A stretch of DNA of 64,000 nucleotides, from contig NC_090322.1 in assembly GCF_040869045.1 (NCBI RefSeq), positions 170,328,672 to 170,392,671 of the forward strand, given 5' to 3'. The notes below the pieces were generated by a model that saw only the letters and a list, made by a program, of their open reading frames with translations, searched no databases and was not told the origin of the DNA. A program made the position numbers and the translations under genes. Below are positions 56,412 through 64,000 of this stretch, piece by piece (position 1 is the first letter of the stretch; the number at the start of each line of letters is the position of its first letter). Source of the DNA: Eurosta solidaginis (taxonomy: Eukaryota > Arthropoda > Insecta > Diptera > Tephritidae).

Positions 56412-56570
56412 AAAAACCGACGTGTCTGAATGCGTTTGTAACACTTCAATTATCGTAGGAGTGCAGGTTCAAATCCCATTCCCGGGAGAAAAAGCTTTGA
56501 AAGATTTACATGGTATAATCGAAACAGCTGTCGCCTTGTACGTCCTGATGTCACCTTGTTAAAAATTTTC
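56412..56570 (+). mobile_element. Second tRNA-like SINE, plus strand
   Basis: TTATCGTAGGAGTGCAGGTTC and AAATCCCATTCCCGGGAG contain a B-box match GGTTCAAATCC (56466-56476), followed by a body GAAAGATTTACATGGTATAA and TCGAAACAGCTGTCGCCTTG. It abuts the minus-strand SINE head to head. The A box is not clear. Confidence 0.5.
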
Positions 56571-56651
56571 CCAAATTATTAAATAAATTTAACAGTTTTC
56601 ATTGATATCCTCAGGGTGAAATTAAAAATTTTTAGTTAATAGAGCAGGATA

Positions 56652-56740
56652 GGCGGCACAGCCATGTGATGGTAGCTTGATATGCCTACCAAACCGAATC
56701 CTGAGTGCAAGGCTTGGAAAAAGCAACAACAAAATCTTTG
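56652..56740 (+). mobile_element. tRNA-like SINE, plus strand (degenerate)
   Basis: GGCGGCACAGCCATGTGATG, GTAGCTTGATATGCC and AAAAGCAACAACAAAATC align with the SINE of 56313-56411 in the opposite orientation. The B box is worn (ACCGAATCCTGAG). Confidence 0.55.
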
Positions 56741-56911
56741 GAAAAACGTTTTTCCACTTAGAAAAATATTTATATGAATATATTTTTTTAACAGAGCTGT
56801 GGCTTAGGTTAGGTTAGGTTGAACTGGCCGGTCCATGAGGACCTCACATAGACTGATTGAGTCCGTAGTGTTACCAGAAGTTTGTTTTAACGACCAAACT
56901 GAAAAACCCTA

Positions 56912-57184
56912 TCAAAAACCAGGACCTATGTTATAAAATAATGCCGTCCTCTTGGCAAATACTAGAAGCTTCCTAGGACTTAAGCCACTTGCTGCTTCTA
57001 GATCTGACAGCTGTATCACTCCTAAAAGCTGGAGTCTTAGCCTGGCAAGTGCAGGGCACGAGCACAGTACGTGCTCCATCGTTTCCTCCTCCAACCCGCA
57101 CTTCCTACATCTGCTATCACTGACCAAGCCTAATTTAAAGGCATGTGACGCCAGAAGGCAGTTTCCAGTCAGAATACCCGTCAT
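56912..57184 (-). pseudogene. LOA ORF2 C-terminal zinc-knuckle region
   Basis: SDSRCRKCGLEEETMEHVLC followed by SCPALARLRLQLLG shows the C-x2-C-x8-H-x4-C type knuckle found at the end of LINE ORF2 proteins (C-R-K-C ... H-V-L-C). The segment is 90 codons and ends at a stop near 56912. Confidence 0.85.
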
Positions 57185-57204
57185 GAGTCTACAGTCCTCT
57201 CTTT

Positions 57205-58012
57205 TTATGATAGAAGCAACTTTCTTAGTCTAAGGTTGTAAGACCTACATATAATATTCAACACTTTACAGCCCCGCGCTTGAACCCACGCCTTTCCCGC
57301 TTGGTCGATCATGTGCACCTCTCGCCTTGGCTTAATCTCGCCCAGTCTAATTGAGCAAGCTTCAAGGGATGCGCCCTTTTTAACTAGTTCGTCCGCTTTT
57401 TCATTCTCATCTATTCCCATATGCCCTGGGACCCAATATAGATATCCTTCTCCCTGTCCCGATTCTCTCCAGAGACTGCTTACACTCTAACACGCATTTT
57501 GATGCTGTGCTCTGCGAGATTATTGCCTTAATTGCTGCTTGACTGTCAATATAAAAGTTAACACGGTTGCAGCTTAAGCTATTCTCTTCCAGGGTTTCTA
57601 CATTGTTTACGGCTAATATTTCCGCTAAGAAAACGCTACAGTAATCCGGCAGTCTGTAGGATCTGCTTATTTCCGGATCAGCACAGTATACCGCATACCC
57701 TACTGCTTCCACTACTTTGGAACCATCTGTGTACACATGTATCACCTCTTCCGCCATTTGTGCACCCTTGCGCCAACCGTCCACCTCTATTGTGACCTTA
57801 AGTTCTCCCTCGAAGCGCAGATAGGGAATCAGGTAGTCTGTTCGTCTTGTGATTGATGACGCTATACTACTATGGCTATATGGTCGGCGCTCAAGCTGCC
57901 CCGAGGCATCGAGCCTGGTTGCGGTTGTTAATGCTATGTTCTTTGGAATATGCAGAATGGCATACAGTGCAGCCGTCGGGGTTGTTTTCAGGGCTCCCGT
58001 AATGCTAAGCAT
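57205..58012 (-). pseudogene. LOA ORF2 RNase H domain
   Basis: VIHVYTDGSKVVEAVGYAVY gives the first aspartate, VFLAEILAVNNVETLEEN the glutamate, NFYIDSQAAIKAIISQS the second aspartate and, after a one-base shift near 57410, MGIDENEKADELVKKGAS the last aspartate. All four acidic residues are present but split between two frames (58012-57407 and 57420-57205). RNase H marks the LOA/I/R1-related LINE groups that carry their own enzyme. Confidence 0.9.
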
Positions 58013-58090
58013 CGATAGTCTGCATACCCCCTCTAATTTTTTGAGGTATGTTGTTTTTTATGTGGCTTTCCACCAAACAAGAACTCCATA

Positions 58091-59115
58091 TTATTGAATA
58101 GGGCTTACAATCCAATCCGTAAAAACCCCATGAGAAAGAGAGGACGATAAGCCCCACGTACACCCCAGCATTCTTTTACATGCCTTGAGCGCCGTTGAGG
58201 CCTTCTTGACCCTCTCCTCCACGTTGAGCTTCCATGACAGCTTACTGTCTAGGATGCTTTCTAGATATTTTGTGCAAGGTTGCTCCTGTAAGGTCACCCC
58301 TCCTAACTTAGGCCTGGTCCAATTTGGGACCTTGTACCTCTTTGTAAACAAGACCATATTCGTCTTCTCCGCATTGACTTTAAACCCTACATTAGATATC
58401 CAGGTATGAATATCCCGAAGCGCCCGATCCATCAAAGAACTAATCGTTGGAAGGCACTTTCCACTTATGACAATTGCAACGTCATCTGCGTAAGCCTTAA
58501 ATCTTACGCGTCCCTCATCGAATCGCCTGAGTAGTTGGTTGATGACCAGCGTCCACAGCAGAGGTGGTAGTACCCCTCCCTGCGGCGTGCCCCTGTCCAC
58601 TGATTTCGTGACCTCGCACAATCCCCATTGTGATGTAATCTTCCTGCAATTTAACAAGCAGCCCATCCATCTGATGTAAGGCGGGATGTACTTCAATGTA
58701 ATTAAGATCATCCACAATCGCCCATTTAGAAATATTATTTAAAGCCCCGGCAATGTCCAAGAAGACTCCTAGAGCATACTCCTTATATTCCAGGGATTTC
58801 TCTATGCTTATTACCACCCTATGCGGTGTCTACCGACTTGCCTTTGGTGTACGCATGTTGTGTTGGGGACAGCAGCTTTTCATCCACGTTGGACTTTATG
58901 TACACATCTATCAGCCTCTCAAAGGTCTTGAGCAGAAATGATGTTAAGCTAATGAGTCTATAGTCTTTGGGATACACGGGACCGATCTTCCCCGCCTTTG
59001 GTAGGAAAGCTACACGAGCAGTTCTCCAAGAGTGCGGTACATGATTCAGCCTTATGCACCCATCGAATATTATTTTGAGCCATTCCACGACCGCCATACT
59101 TGAAACTTGTAGCAT
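58091..59115 (-). pseudogene. LOA ORF2 reverse transcriptase, three frame segments
   Basis: Segment 59115-58819 has ARVAFLPKAGKIGPVYPKDY and RLISLTSFLLKTFERLID (RT motifs 0-2). Segment 58817-58515 has YALGVFLDIAGALNNIS (motif A, catalytic aspartate). Segment 58717-58091 has RGTPQGGVLPPLLWTLVINQ (motif B), FKAYADDVAIVISGK (motif C, YADD) and GFKVNAEKTNMVLFTKRYKV (thumb). All catalytic residues are still legible, although the frame changes twice. Confidence 0.9.
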
Positions 59116-59151
59116 GGCCGGGAATATACCGTCTGGGCCGACGATTTAAAC

Positions 59152-59751
59152 TTAGAAAACGTTTTCACTGCCCATTCGATCTTGGTATCGGTTACCAAGC
59201 CCGGCACTACCTAAACAGTTTCCCGATGGGAAATGTGTGTCGAGAAGCACCTCAAGGGATTCCTCACCATTACTTGACCATTCCCGCTTCTCTTTCTTTA
59301 TTAGTCCCTGGACTATGTTTCCCCTTGCTAGGACTTTTTTCAACCGTGCTGCTTCGCTGGAGCACTCTATGTCCATACAGGAACTTTTCCATGAGATTCT
59401 CTTCGCCCTGGAAATTTCACGCTTGTAGATCCTCAGTAGATCCCTGTACTCGTTCCGACACGCTTCGCTTTCCGCGGTCTTTGCGAGCTTAAACAGTTCT
59501 TTTACCTGTCTTCTTAGAAGACTCAGCTCATTGCTCCACCATGGCGGCTTTGCTTTTCCTCTGAATCTTCTTAGAGGGCAAGGTTTGTTATACGCAGTCA
59601 TAAGCGTCCTTGTTAGGAATCCATTCGACTCCTCCAGTTCCTCCACATTGGCAACCTCTTTGGGTTGTCCCAGTTTTGTTTCTACATGTTTCTGGAATTT
59701 AGTCCAGTTCGTTGACCTAGGGTTTCTAAAGGTTCCTCCCTTCTCTACCAT
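59152..59751 (-). pseudogene. LOA ORF2 linker between endonuclease and reverse transcriptase
   Basis: A 199-codon open segment contains KPPWWSNELSLLRRQVKELF and EYRDLLRIYKREISRAKRIS, the conserved W-W..L and basic helix of LINE ORF2 linkers. It follows the endonuclease after a stop and precedes the RT segment after another break. Confidence 0.8.
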
Positions 59752-59753
59752 CT

Positions 59754-60365
59754 TTAGGGGATGCTGAAGCTGATAAACGCATGGTCGGAGAAGGATGGTC
59801 TATCAAGAAGCATCCAATCATACCTTGATATATCACGCTCGGAGCTCAATGTAATATCCAGAACATTGCTGGATGTTGGACCAATGTATGTAGGGACATT
59901 TCCCCTGTTGGCTCTCTGCAAATTGGTTTGCAGGATGTAACAAAATAGAGATTCGCCGCTCTCGTTCGTATCTGCTCCTCCCCACGCATTGTGGTGCACA
60001 TTTGCATCTGCGCCTATGACCAACCGCCCTTTGCGCCCTTTGCGCCCTTCCTCCTGTACTAGCATTTTGCACTCCATCGGTGGAACCTCCGCAGCATGGG
60101 CCATGTAGCAGGACGCCAGGATAAATGCCTGCTTATTCTTTTACTCAACGGCCACCGCTACGAGGTCCTCAGTGGTGTAATAAGGCAGCATATATGAATG
60201 CGGCTGTTCCATTACTACAGCTCGCACCCGTCCTTCTGTTTGCGCGCAGTAAACGCCAAACCCGCGCGCGCTAAGTACAGAAACCTTTCCTCCCGATGAG
60301 AGCCACGGCTGCTGGATCAGCACCACGTCGAGTTGGAGGTTTATCTCTAGGACTCGCAGCACCAT
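59754..60365 (-). pseudogene. LOA ORF2 endonuclease (APE-like) domain
   Basis: The first segment (60365-60141) carries LQLDVVLIQQPWLSSGG, the N-terminal beta-strand and glutamine/glutamate region; the usual QEPW is QQPW here, so a catalytic glutamate appears replaced. An in-frame TAA at about 60143 is followed, still in frame, by FILASCYMAHAA. RLVIGADANVHHNAWGGADT then holds the GDxNxHH-type motif, and SFSDHAFISFSIP the terminal SDH motif, ending at a stop near 59754. It overlaps the 3' end of ORF1. It would nick target DNA in a living element. Confidence 0.85.
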
Positions 60366-62001
60366 TGAGCTGTTTGTCCCCCTCCAGCACCTTCGTCGTG
60401 ACGTCGTCGTCCTCCACTTTCCCTTTTGGTTTAGAGTATTCGAGGCCCCCTTCAGAATCTCGTAACTGTTGTGCCGGGTGTTCCTCTGTGAGAGTCACAG
60501 CACCATTTGGCGGTTGGTTCTCTTCTAACACCTTCGTGGTGACGTCGGGAACTTCCACCGATCTTTTTGCCCTTAGGCTTTTGAGGTCCTTTTCGACTTC
60601 GCCCACCTCTAGCGTGTTAGGGTTGTTATCCTCGTTCCTGAGTCGCATGTAAATTTTGCCAGTGCCAAAGGACATTTTGCCAAGCTGCGTGTACAAAATA
60701 TCCTCCGCCTGCTTGTTTATTTGGAAGATGTAGAACTGACCTTCCCCGGTAGGCCGAGATACAGTAAGTACCTTCCAATCCTGTGTCGGTATGTTCGGAT
60801 TCTGATTCTGCAGAAGTCGCAGTGTATCCTCCGACTTCATCACGCATGGTATCCATACTTTAACTTTTGGTACCGTAGGGATTTGCGCTTTCCCCACCAC
60901 CTCAAACCGCGCGTTCGTGCCTTGCCTTTGGAGGTTTGGAACCACTTCTTCCAGCCACCGCAAGCTCGCGATGTTGTCACACGCTATCATCTTCTATTAT
61001 ACCATCCCCCCGAATCAAAGGTTGGAAGGGGCTTACTTGGTTGTTCCCGCATCATCTTAAGCACTAAGCTAATAAGCTCCCTTTCCACAGATCTCCACCT
61101 TTCAGTAGTCATTTGTCCGAAAGGACTGCTACGATCAACCAGCGCCACAGTCAGTGACTGCTTTGTCACATCACTCATCTTCTCGGGTAAAGCCGGAGTC
61201 TTAGTTTTATCTCCCTTTGGCACCTCAGAGAAAGCTGGAGTCTTAGCGTTAACTCCCTTCGGCACCTCCGAGAAAGCCGGAGTCTTAGCGTTATCTCCCT
61301 TTGGCTTATCTCCTACTTCCATAGTTGTAACTTCCTTCTGACTCGCAGCTTTCGAGGTAGTTGCTACCTCGCTATTGGGGCCCATCTGTCTTACAACTTT
61401 GGGCCTACTTGTCTTGTCTATGCGACTGCCCTACCTCGCGGCTCTAGGACTAGGTCCTTTCTGCCTCTTGAAAGCAGGCTTGTCGCCTTCCGCCGAACGT
61501 TGCCTCTTCATTCTGCCATTCGACGCTTCTTCCTCCTCGTACCGGTTGTAGAACCGAGGGTTTCTCGCAGCAAACCTATTGAACTGCCTTCGACCTACTT
61601 CTACCGCCTCATGAGCCCATTCCAAGCGCTCGATCTCCACTTCTGTTGGGTCGGCCACTGCTCCCAAGCGTTGTACAATTCTTAGTGCTGCACGGTACTG
61701 CGAGAGAGCTCTTTTACTTCCTCTGCTCCGGACGCGACTCAGTCCTCCTCTTATCATCGTCCTTATTACAATCAGGTAATGAGTCGTTCATCTTGGTCGT
61801 ACGACCACCTGCCCGACAAGGCGGGCTCAGCGGTCCAGTATTATATGCGGGGAAAGAACCGTCCGCCACAGCAGCGCCCCTTACTGTGGTAAGGCCATAG
61901 ATACTTCCCGAGGTGGCCCGGTATCGGGAAGGCTCCGTTCGAATACAGCCGAATTTATCCCCTGTCTGCAAATCGTCCAATAGGCACGGTCCGCATAACA
62001 C
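60271..62001 (-). pseudogene. LOA ORF1 (gag-like, DUF4780-type C-terminal domain), frameshifted
   Basis: It is read in at least four frame segments: 62001-61714, 61757-61431, 61385-60987 and 60990-60271. The first two are basic and low complexity (ALRIVQRLGAVADPTEVEIE; a KRQRSAEGDKPAFKRQKG nuclear-localisation-like stretch). The third holds a 14-residue tandem repeat, KG(D/V)NAKTPAFSEVP and its variant KGDKTKTPALPE, three times (about 61180-61310). The last, 239 codons, has the VWIPCVMKSEDTLRLLQNQN and PNIPTQDWKVLTVSRPTGEG blocks recognisable as the ORF1 globular domain of LOA-like elements. Segments three and four overlap by 4 bases at a probable 1-base shift. The product would bind element RNA. 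Non-functional here. Confidence 0.8.
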
Positions 62002-62039
62002 CCTGGATTAGGGTGGCTTACATTTGAAGAACTTTTTTT

Positions 62040-62190
62040 ATTGATTTCACTTTGAAACACTCAATTCAGAATCAACAATTTTTGCGAAGTTGATCTAACA
62101 GCTATTTGCGAGGGATACAAATTTACAGAAATATCGGTTGAAATATCGGTTACTCGGTTGATTTTACCAGTTCTTTTCTTTCGGTTTATA
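62040..62190 (-). repeat. CTACACTGAAAGAAAAA-family terminal repeat, minus strand
   Basis: On the minus strand ACCGAAAGAAAAGAACTGG, TAAAATCAACCGAGTAACCG, GCAAATAGCTGTTAG and AATTGTTGATTCTGAATTGA parallel 22663-22800. It begins within about 30 bp of the LOA 5' end. Confidence 0.65.
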
Positions 62191-62795
62191 AATATTGAAT
62201 ACAATTTGTTATGAACTGTCTAAAAAATCATCAAATTTAACTAATGGGTGTTTCGTGAATACAATGAAATTATTGTGCATAAATTTGTAAAACGATAACC
62301 AACACTTTTGTTTAGTTCTAATAAAATAAAAATCGAAAATTTTAGGTTTGCAACGGCATTTCTAGTTATAACATACAATGTAATGTTATACAAAAAGTAT
62401 TATATAATCAATTTAAAATACCGAGTTACGTTCAATTACCGATTACAGAAACACATATAATATTAACTTACGTAAATATGGAAGTACCCATATCGATTTC
62501 AAATTGTCATTGTCCAGTGTCATTTAACTTTGCTAAAGTAGCTAATTTACTCAAACGAATCTAGTAAGATAATTAATTTTAAAAGCGGCAATTGAACACG
62601 ACAAGACAATTAGTAAAATAGGAAGTCAATATGAGCATCAATGACGTAAAGAAAACGATTGGTGGAATGCATTTGTACTGGAAACCGATCTAAACTTGAA
62701 AGCTTAAAGAACGGAACGAAAAACTGAAATTTTTTTAAATCTATATATATAAAAATGAAATGATGTTCGTTCGACGAGTACTTTAATGTGGGGTA
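62191..62795. other. AT-rich DNA without recognised features
   Basis: About 600 bp with no recognisable coding region, RNA or repeat structure. Confidence 0.35.
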
Positions 62796-63240
62796 CTTTT
62801 CGTACCCCTAGGTGACTAGGGACTCGAGATATAGGCCAAAGTGTGGACCCGGGTACCCCAAGAATGTGTTTATACAATATAGATATCAAATGAAAGCTGC
62901 TGATGAGTGGTTTAGTACGTGATAATTTTTCGTACCCCTGGGTGACTAGGGTCTCGAGATATAGGCCAAAACGTGGACCCAGATACCCCTACAATGTGTT
63001 TATACAATATGGATATCAAATGAAAGCTGTTGTTGAGTTCTTTAGCAGAGGGTAATTTTCATACATCTGGGTGACTAGGGTCTCGAGATATTGCCCAAAA
63101 CGTGGATCAGAATAACCTTAGGATATGTTTTTACATTATGGGTATCAAATGGAAGCTGTTAATGAGTACTTCAATATGGGTATAAAAAGAAAGCTGTGCT
63201 GATGAGTGGTAATTTTTCTCTGGGAGACGAGCGTCTCGAG
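62796..63240 (+). repeat. ~130-bp tandem array related to the Alpha arrays
   Basis: GGTGACTAGGG motifs start at 62811, 62941 and 63070, giving spacings of 130 and 129 bp. Units contain CTCGAGATATAGGCCAAA, GTGTTTATACAATAT and ATATCAAATGAAAGCTG. This aligns along its whole length with the Alpha monomer (TTCGAGATATCGCCATAAAG, TTTGTACGATATGGG, GTATCAAATGAAAGGTG). The last unit breaks down near 63180-63240, just before the Helitron fragment. Confidence 0.85.
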
Positions 63241-63384
63241 ATCATTTGATGTGTACAACATTTTTTGAATAAATATACGAATTTTTCGATTTGTGTTGTG
63301 CTGCAAAGTTGCAAATTTTTTTCGAAGGAGAGTAAACATAAACACCGAGATTTGTACACTGTTTATGAGAGATGCTTCAGCACA

Positions 63385-64000
63385 CATACACAAACGCACC
63401 TTGAAAATGGCCAACGCGTTTATTTTACTCCTGAAAATGCAGCGCTTAGAGCAACAAGTTCACCGTCTACAACTTTGACTGCCTTTTTTCATTTATGTCA
63501 ATCGGATGATTTTGCAAGAACATTGTTATATGCAGAAGTGCCACAATATTTCACATGGCATAAATCCAGAAAAACATTTCAAAGGCGAAAACAAGAAAAA
63601 CCAGTTCAAGGTCATCCTAATGTGTTCTCAACAGATGCATTAGGACGCATTTATGCAGTTCATCCAAATAATGCTGAGTGTTTTTACTTGTAATTGTTGT
63701 TAATTAATGTTCGTGGCCCAACATCACTCTAAGCTTTAAGAACAATTAAAGGAGGAATTGTGCGCTACATATCGTGAAGCATGTCAACAATTAAATTTGT
63801 TGGAGGATGATAAGCATTGGGAAGATACGCTTGCCGTTTCAGCTGTAATAGCCAGTCCACATCAAATACGAACATTATTTTCGATAATAATTGCAATGTG
63901 CTCCCCATCTAATCCATTGGAATTATGGAATAATTTCAAAGATTATATGGCAGATGATATTTTAAACCAAATGCGTCGAAATACTGCAAATTATGAGTTG
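63385..64000 (+). pseudogene. Helitron Rep/helicase protein fragment, continues beyond the window
   Basis: The frame ending at 63693 reads THLENGQRVYFTPENAALRA, TTLTAFFHLCQSDDFARTLL, YAEVPQYFTWHKSRKTFQRR and DALGRIYAVHPNNAECFYL, then an in-frame TAA, then LLLINVRGPTSL. After a shift near 63750 the frame CATYREACQQLNLLEDDKHW, IRTLFSIIIAMCSPSNPLEL and WNNFKDYMADDILNQMRR is open to the window end. This is the well-conserved linker between the HUH Rep nuclease and the Pif1-type helicase of animal Helitrons. The Rep domain is not upstream: sequence before about 63385 is the tandem array and an AT-rich joint, so the copy is 5'-truncated or interrupted. The TAA and the shift show decay. Confidence 0.88.

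Larger units (their letters stand above)
56805..62010 (-). mobile_element. LOA-type LINE, near full length, multiply broken
   Basis: About 5.2 kb on the minus strand carries, from 62001 downward, an ORF1 region (about 62001-60271), then an ORF2 with APE-type endonuclease, reverse transcriptase, RNase H and a C-terminal zinc knuckle (about 60365-56912), and a 3' end reading CCTAACCTAACCTAAGCC (about 56822-56803). ORF1/ORF2 plus RNase H is the LOA/I-group layout. Stops and frameshifts occur in every domain. A 5'-truncated relative is at 14865-15800. The 5' end abuts the CTACACTGAAAGAAAAA-type repeat (62040-62190, inverted). Confidence 0.9.

Noticed and set aside
56335..56480. tRNA gene candidates (B boxes on both strands)
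   Set aside because: A and B boxes are present, but the acceptor and anticodon stems do not pair and the sequences continue into SINE bodies and tails.
56804..56822. (TTAGG)3, the canonical insect telomere unit
   Set aside because: Only three units at the 3' terminus of a minus-strand LOA LINE, where it reads CCTAA. Flies generally lack TTAGG telomeres. Chance or LINE-end sequence.
59100..59492. 130-codon plus-strand frame and other plus-strand frames between 56900 and 61900
   Set aside because: Antisense shadows of the minus-strand LOA ORF1/ORF2, whose motifs are clear.

Overview
This 64-kb window is eukaryotic, AT-rich and dominated by repeats. It holds no complete host gene that I can recognise. 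The repeat families fit a dipteran, most likely a tephritid fruit fly (Bactrocera/Ceratitis/Rhagoletis/Anastrepha type). The pointers are the AACAAGTAAGGAAGG / TACTCAGTTGAG elements, the (GACG)n-ATGGCT blocks, a (CAA)n-tailed SINE-like element, and LOA, R1-like, jockey-like, RTE-type and Penelope-like retroelements. The organism call is from recollection of family character, not from a search. Nearly every open reading frame of length belongs to a decayed transposable element or is a by-product of a tandem repeat.

Layout. 1-930: tail of a Penelope-like element (PLE) split by a (CAA)n-tailed SINE-like element. 2440-11930: tandem-repeat-rich non-autonomous elements (called Alpha and Beta here), interrupted by a 3.7-kb block (B, 6330-10020) that carries a broken piggyBac transposase. 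B lies between two near-identical 1.44-kb pieces of the same Alpha/Beta sequence. 12059-14375: a second Alpha. 14865-15800: 3' end of a LOA LINE. 16440-18270: a candidate inverted-terminal-repeat element carrying an RTE-type fragment. 18472-22687: a TTAA-flanked piggyBac relic plus its flank, the partner copy of B. 23330-24390: fold-back MITE-like DNA. 24788-24800: a possible first coding exon of a host gene. 25191-32384: R1-like LINE split by a second SINE-like copy with a perfect 13-bp target-site duplication, then a PLE with RT and GIY-YIG domains, bracketed by an inverted pair of 0.4-kb repeats. 32303-35340: fragments of three LINE types. 36420-38130: SINE and I-like LINE remnants. 38735-41070: Alpha on the minus strand. 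42119-42509: a 5'-truncated RTE-type insertion with a perfect 12-bp target-site duplication. 42522-45290: AT-rich DNA, then host-like DNA. 45802-50415: a retroposon-like unit with a 3.7-kb array of ~89-bp satellite. 52589-54129: a short Alpha. 56004-56740: MITE and tRNA-like SINEs. 56805-62010: a nearly complete but broken LOA LINE, minus strand. 62800-64000: a ~130-bp tandem array of the same family as the Alpha arrays, followed by a Helitron Rep/helicase coding fragment that runs off the end.

The most useful results are structural. They are the Alpha-B-Alpha arrangement with 3-bp microhomology at one junction (template switching or an assembly artefact), the shared 130-bp monomer next to a Helitron, the satellite expanded inside a dispersed element with trimer-like spacing, and several nested insertions whose order can be read from target duplications or an empty-site paralogue. 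No gene system of clear novelty was found.
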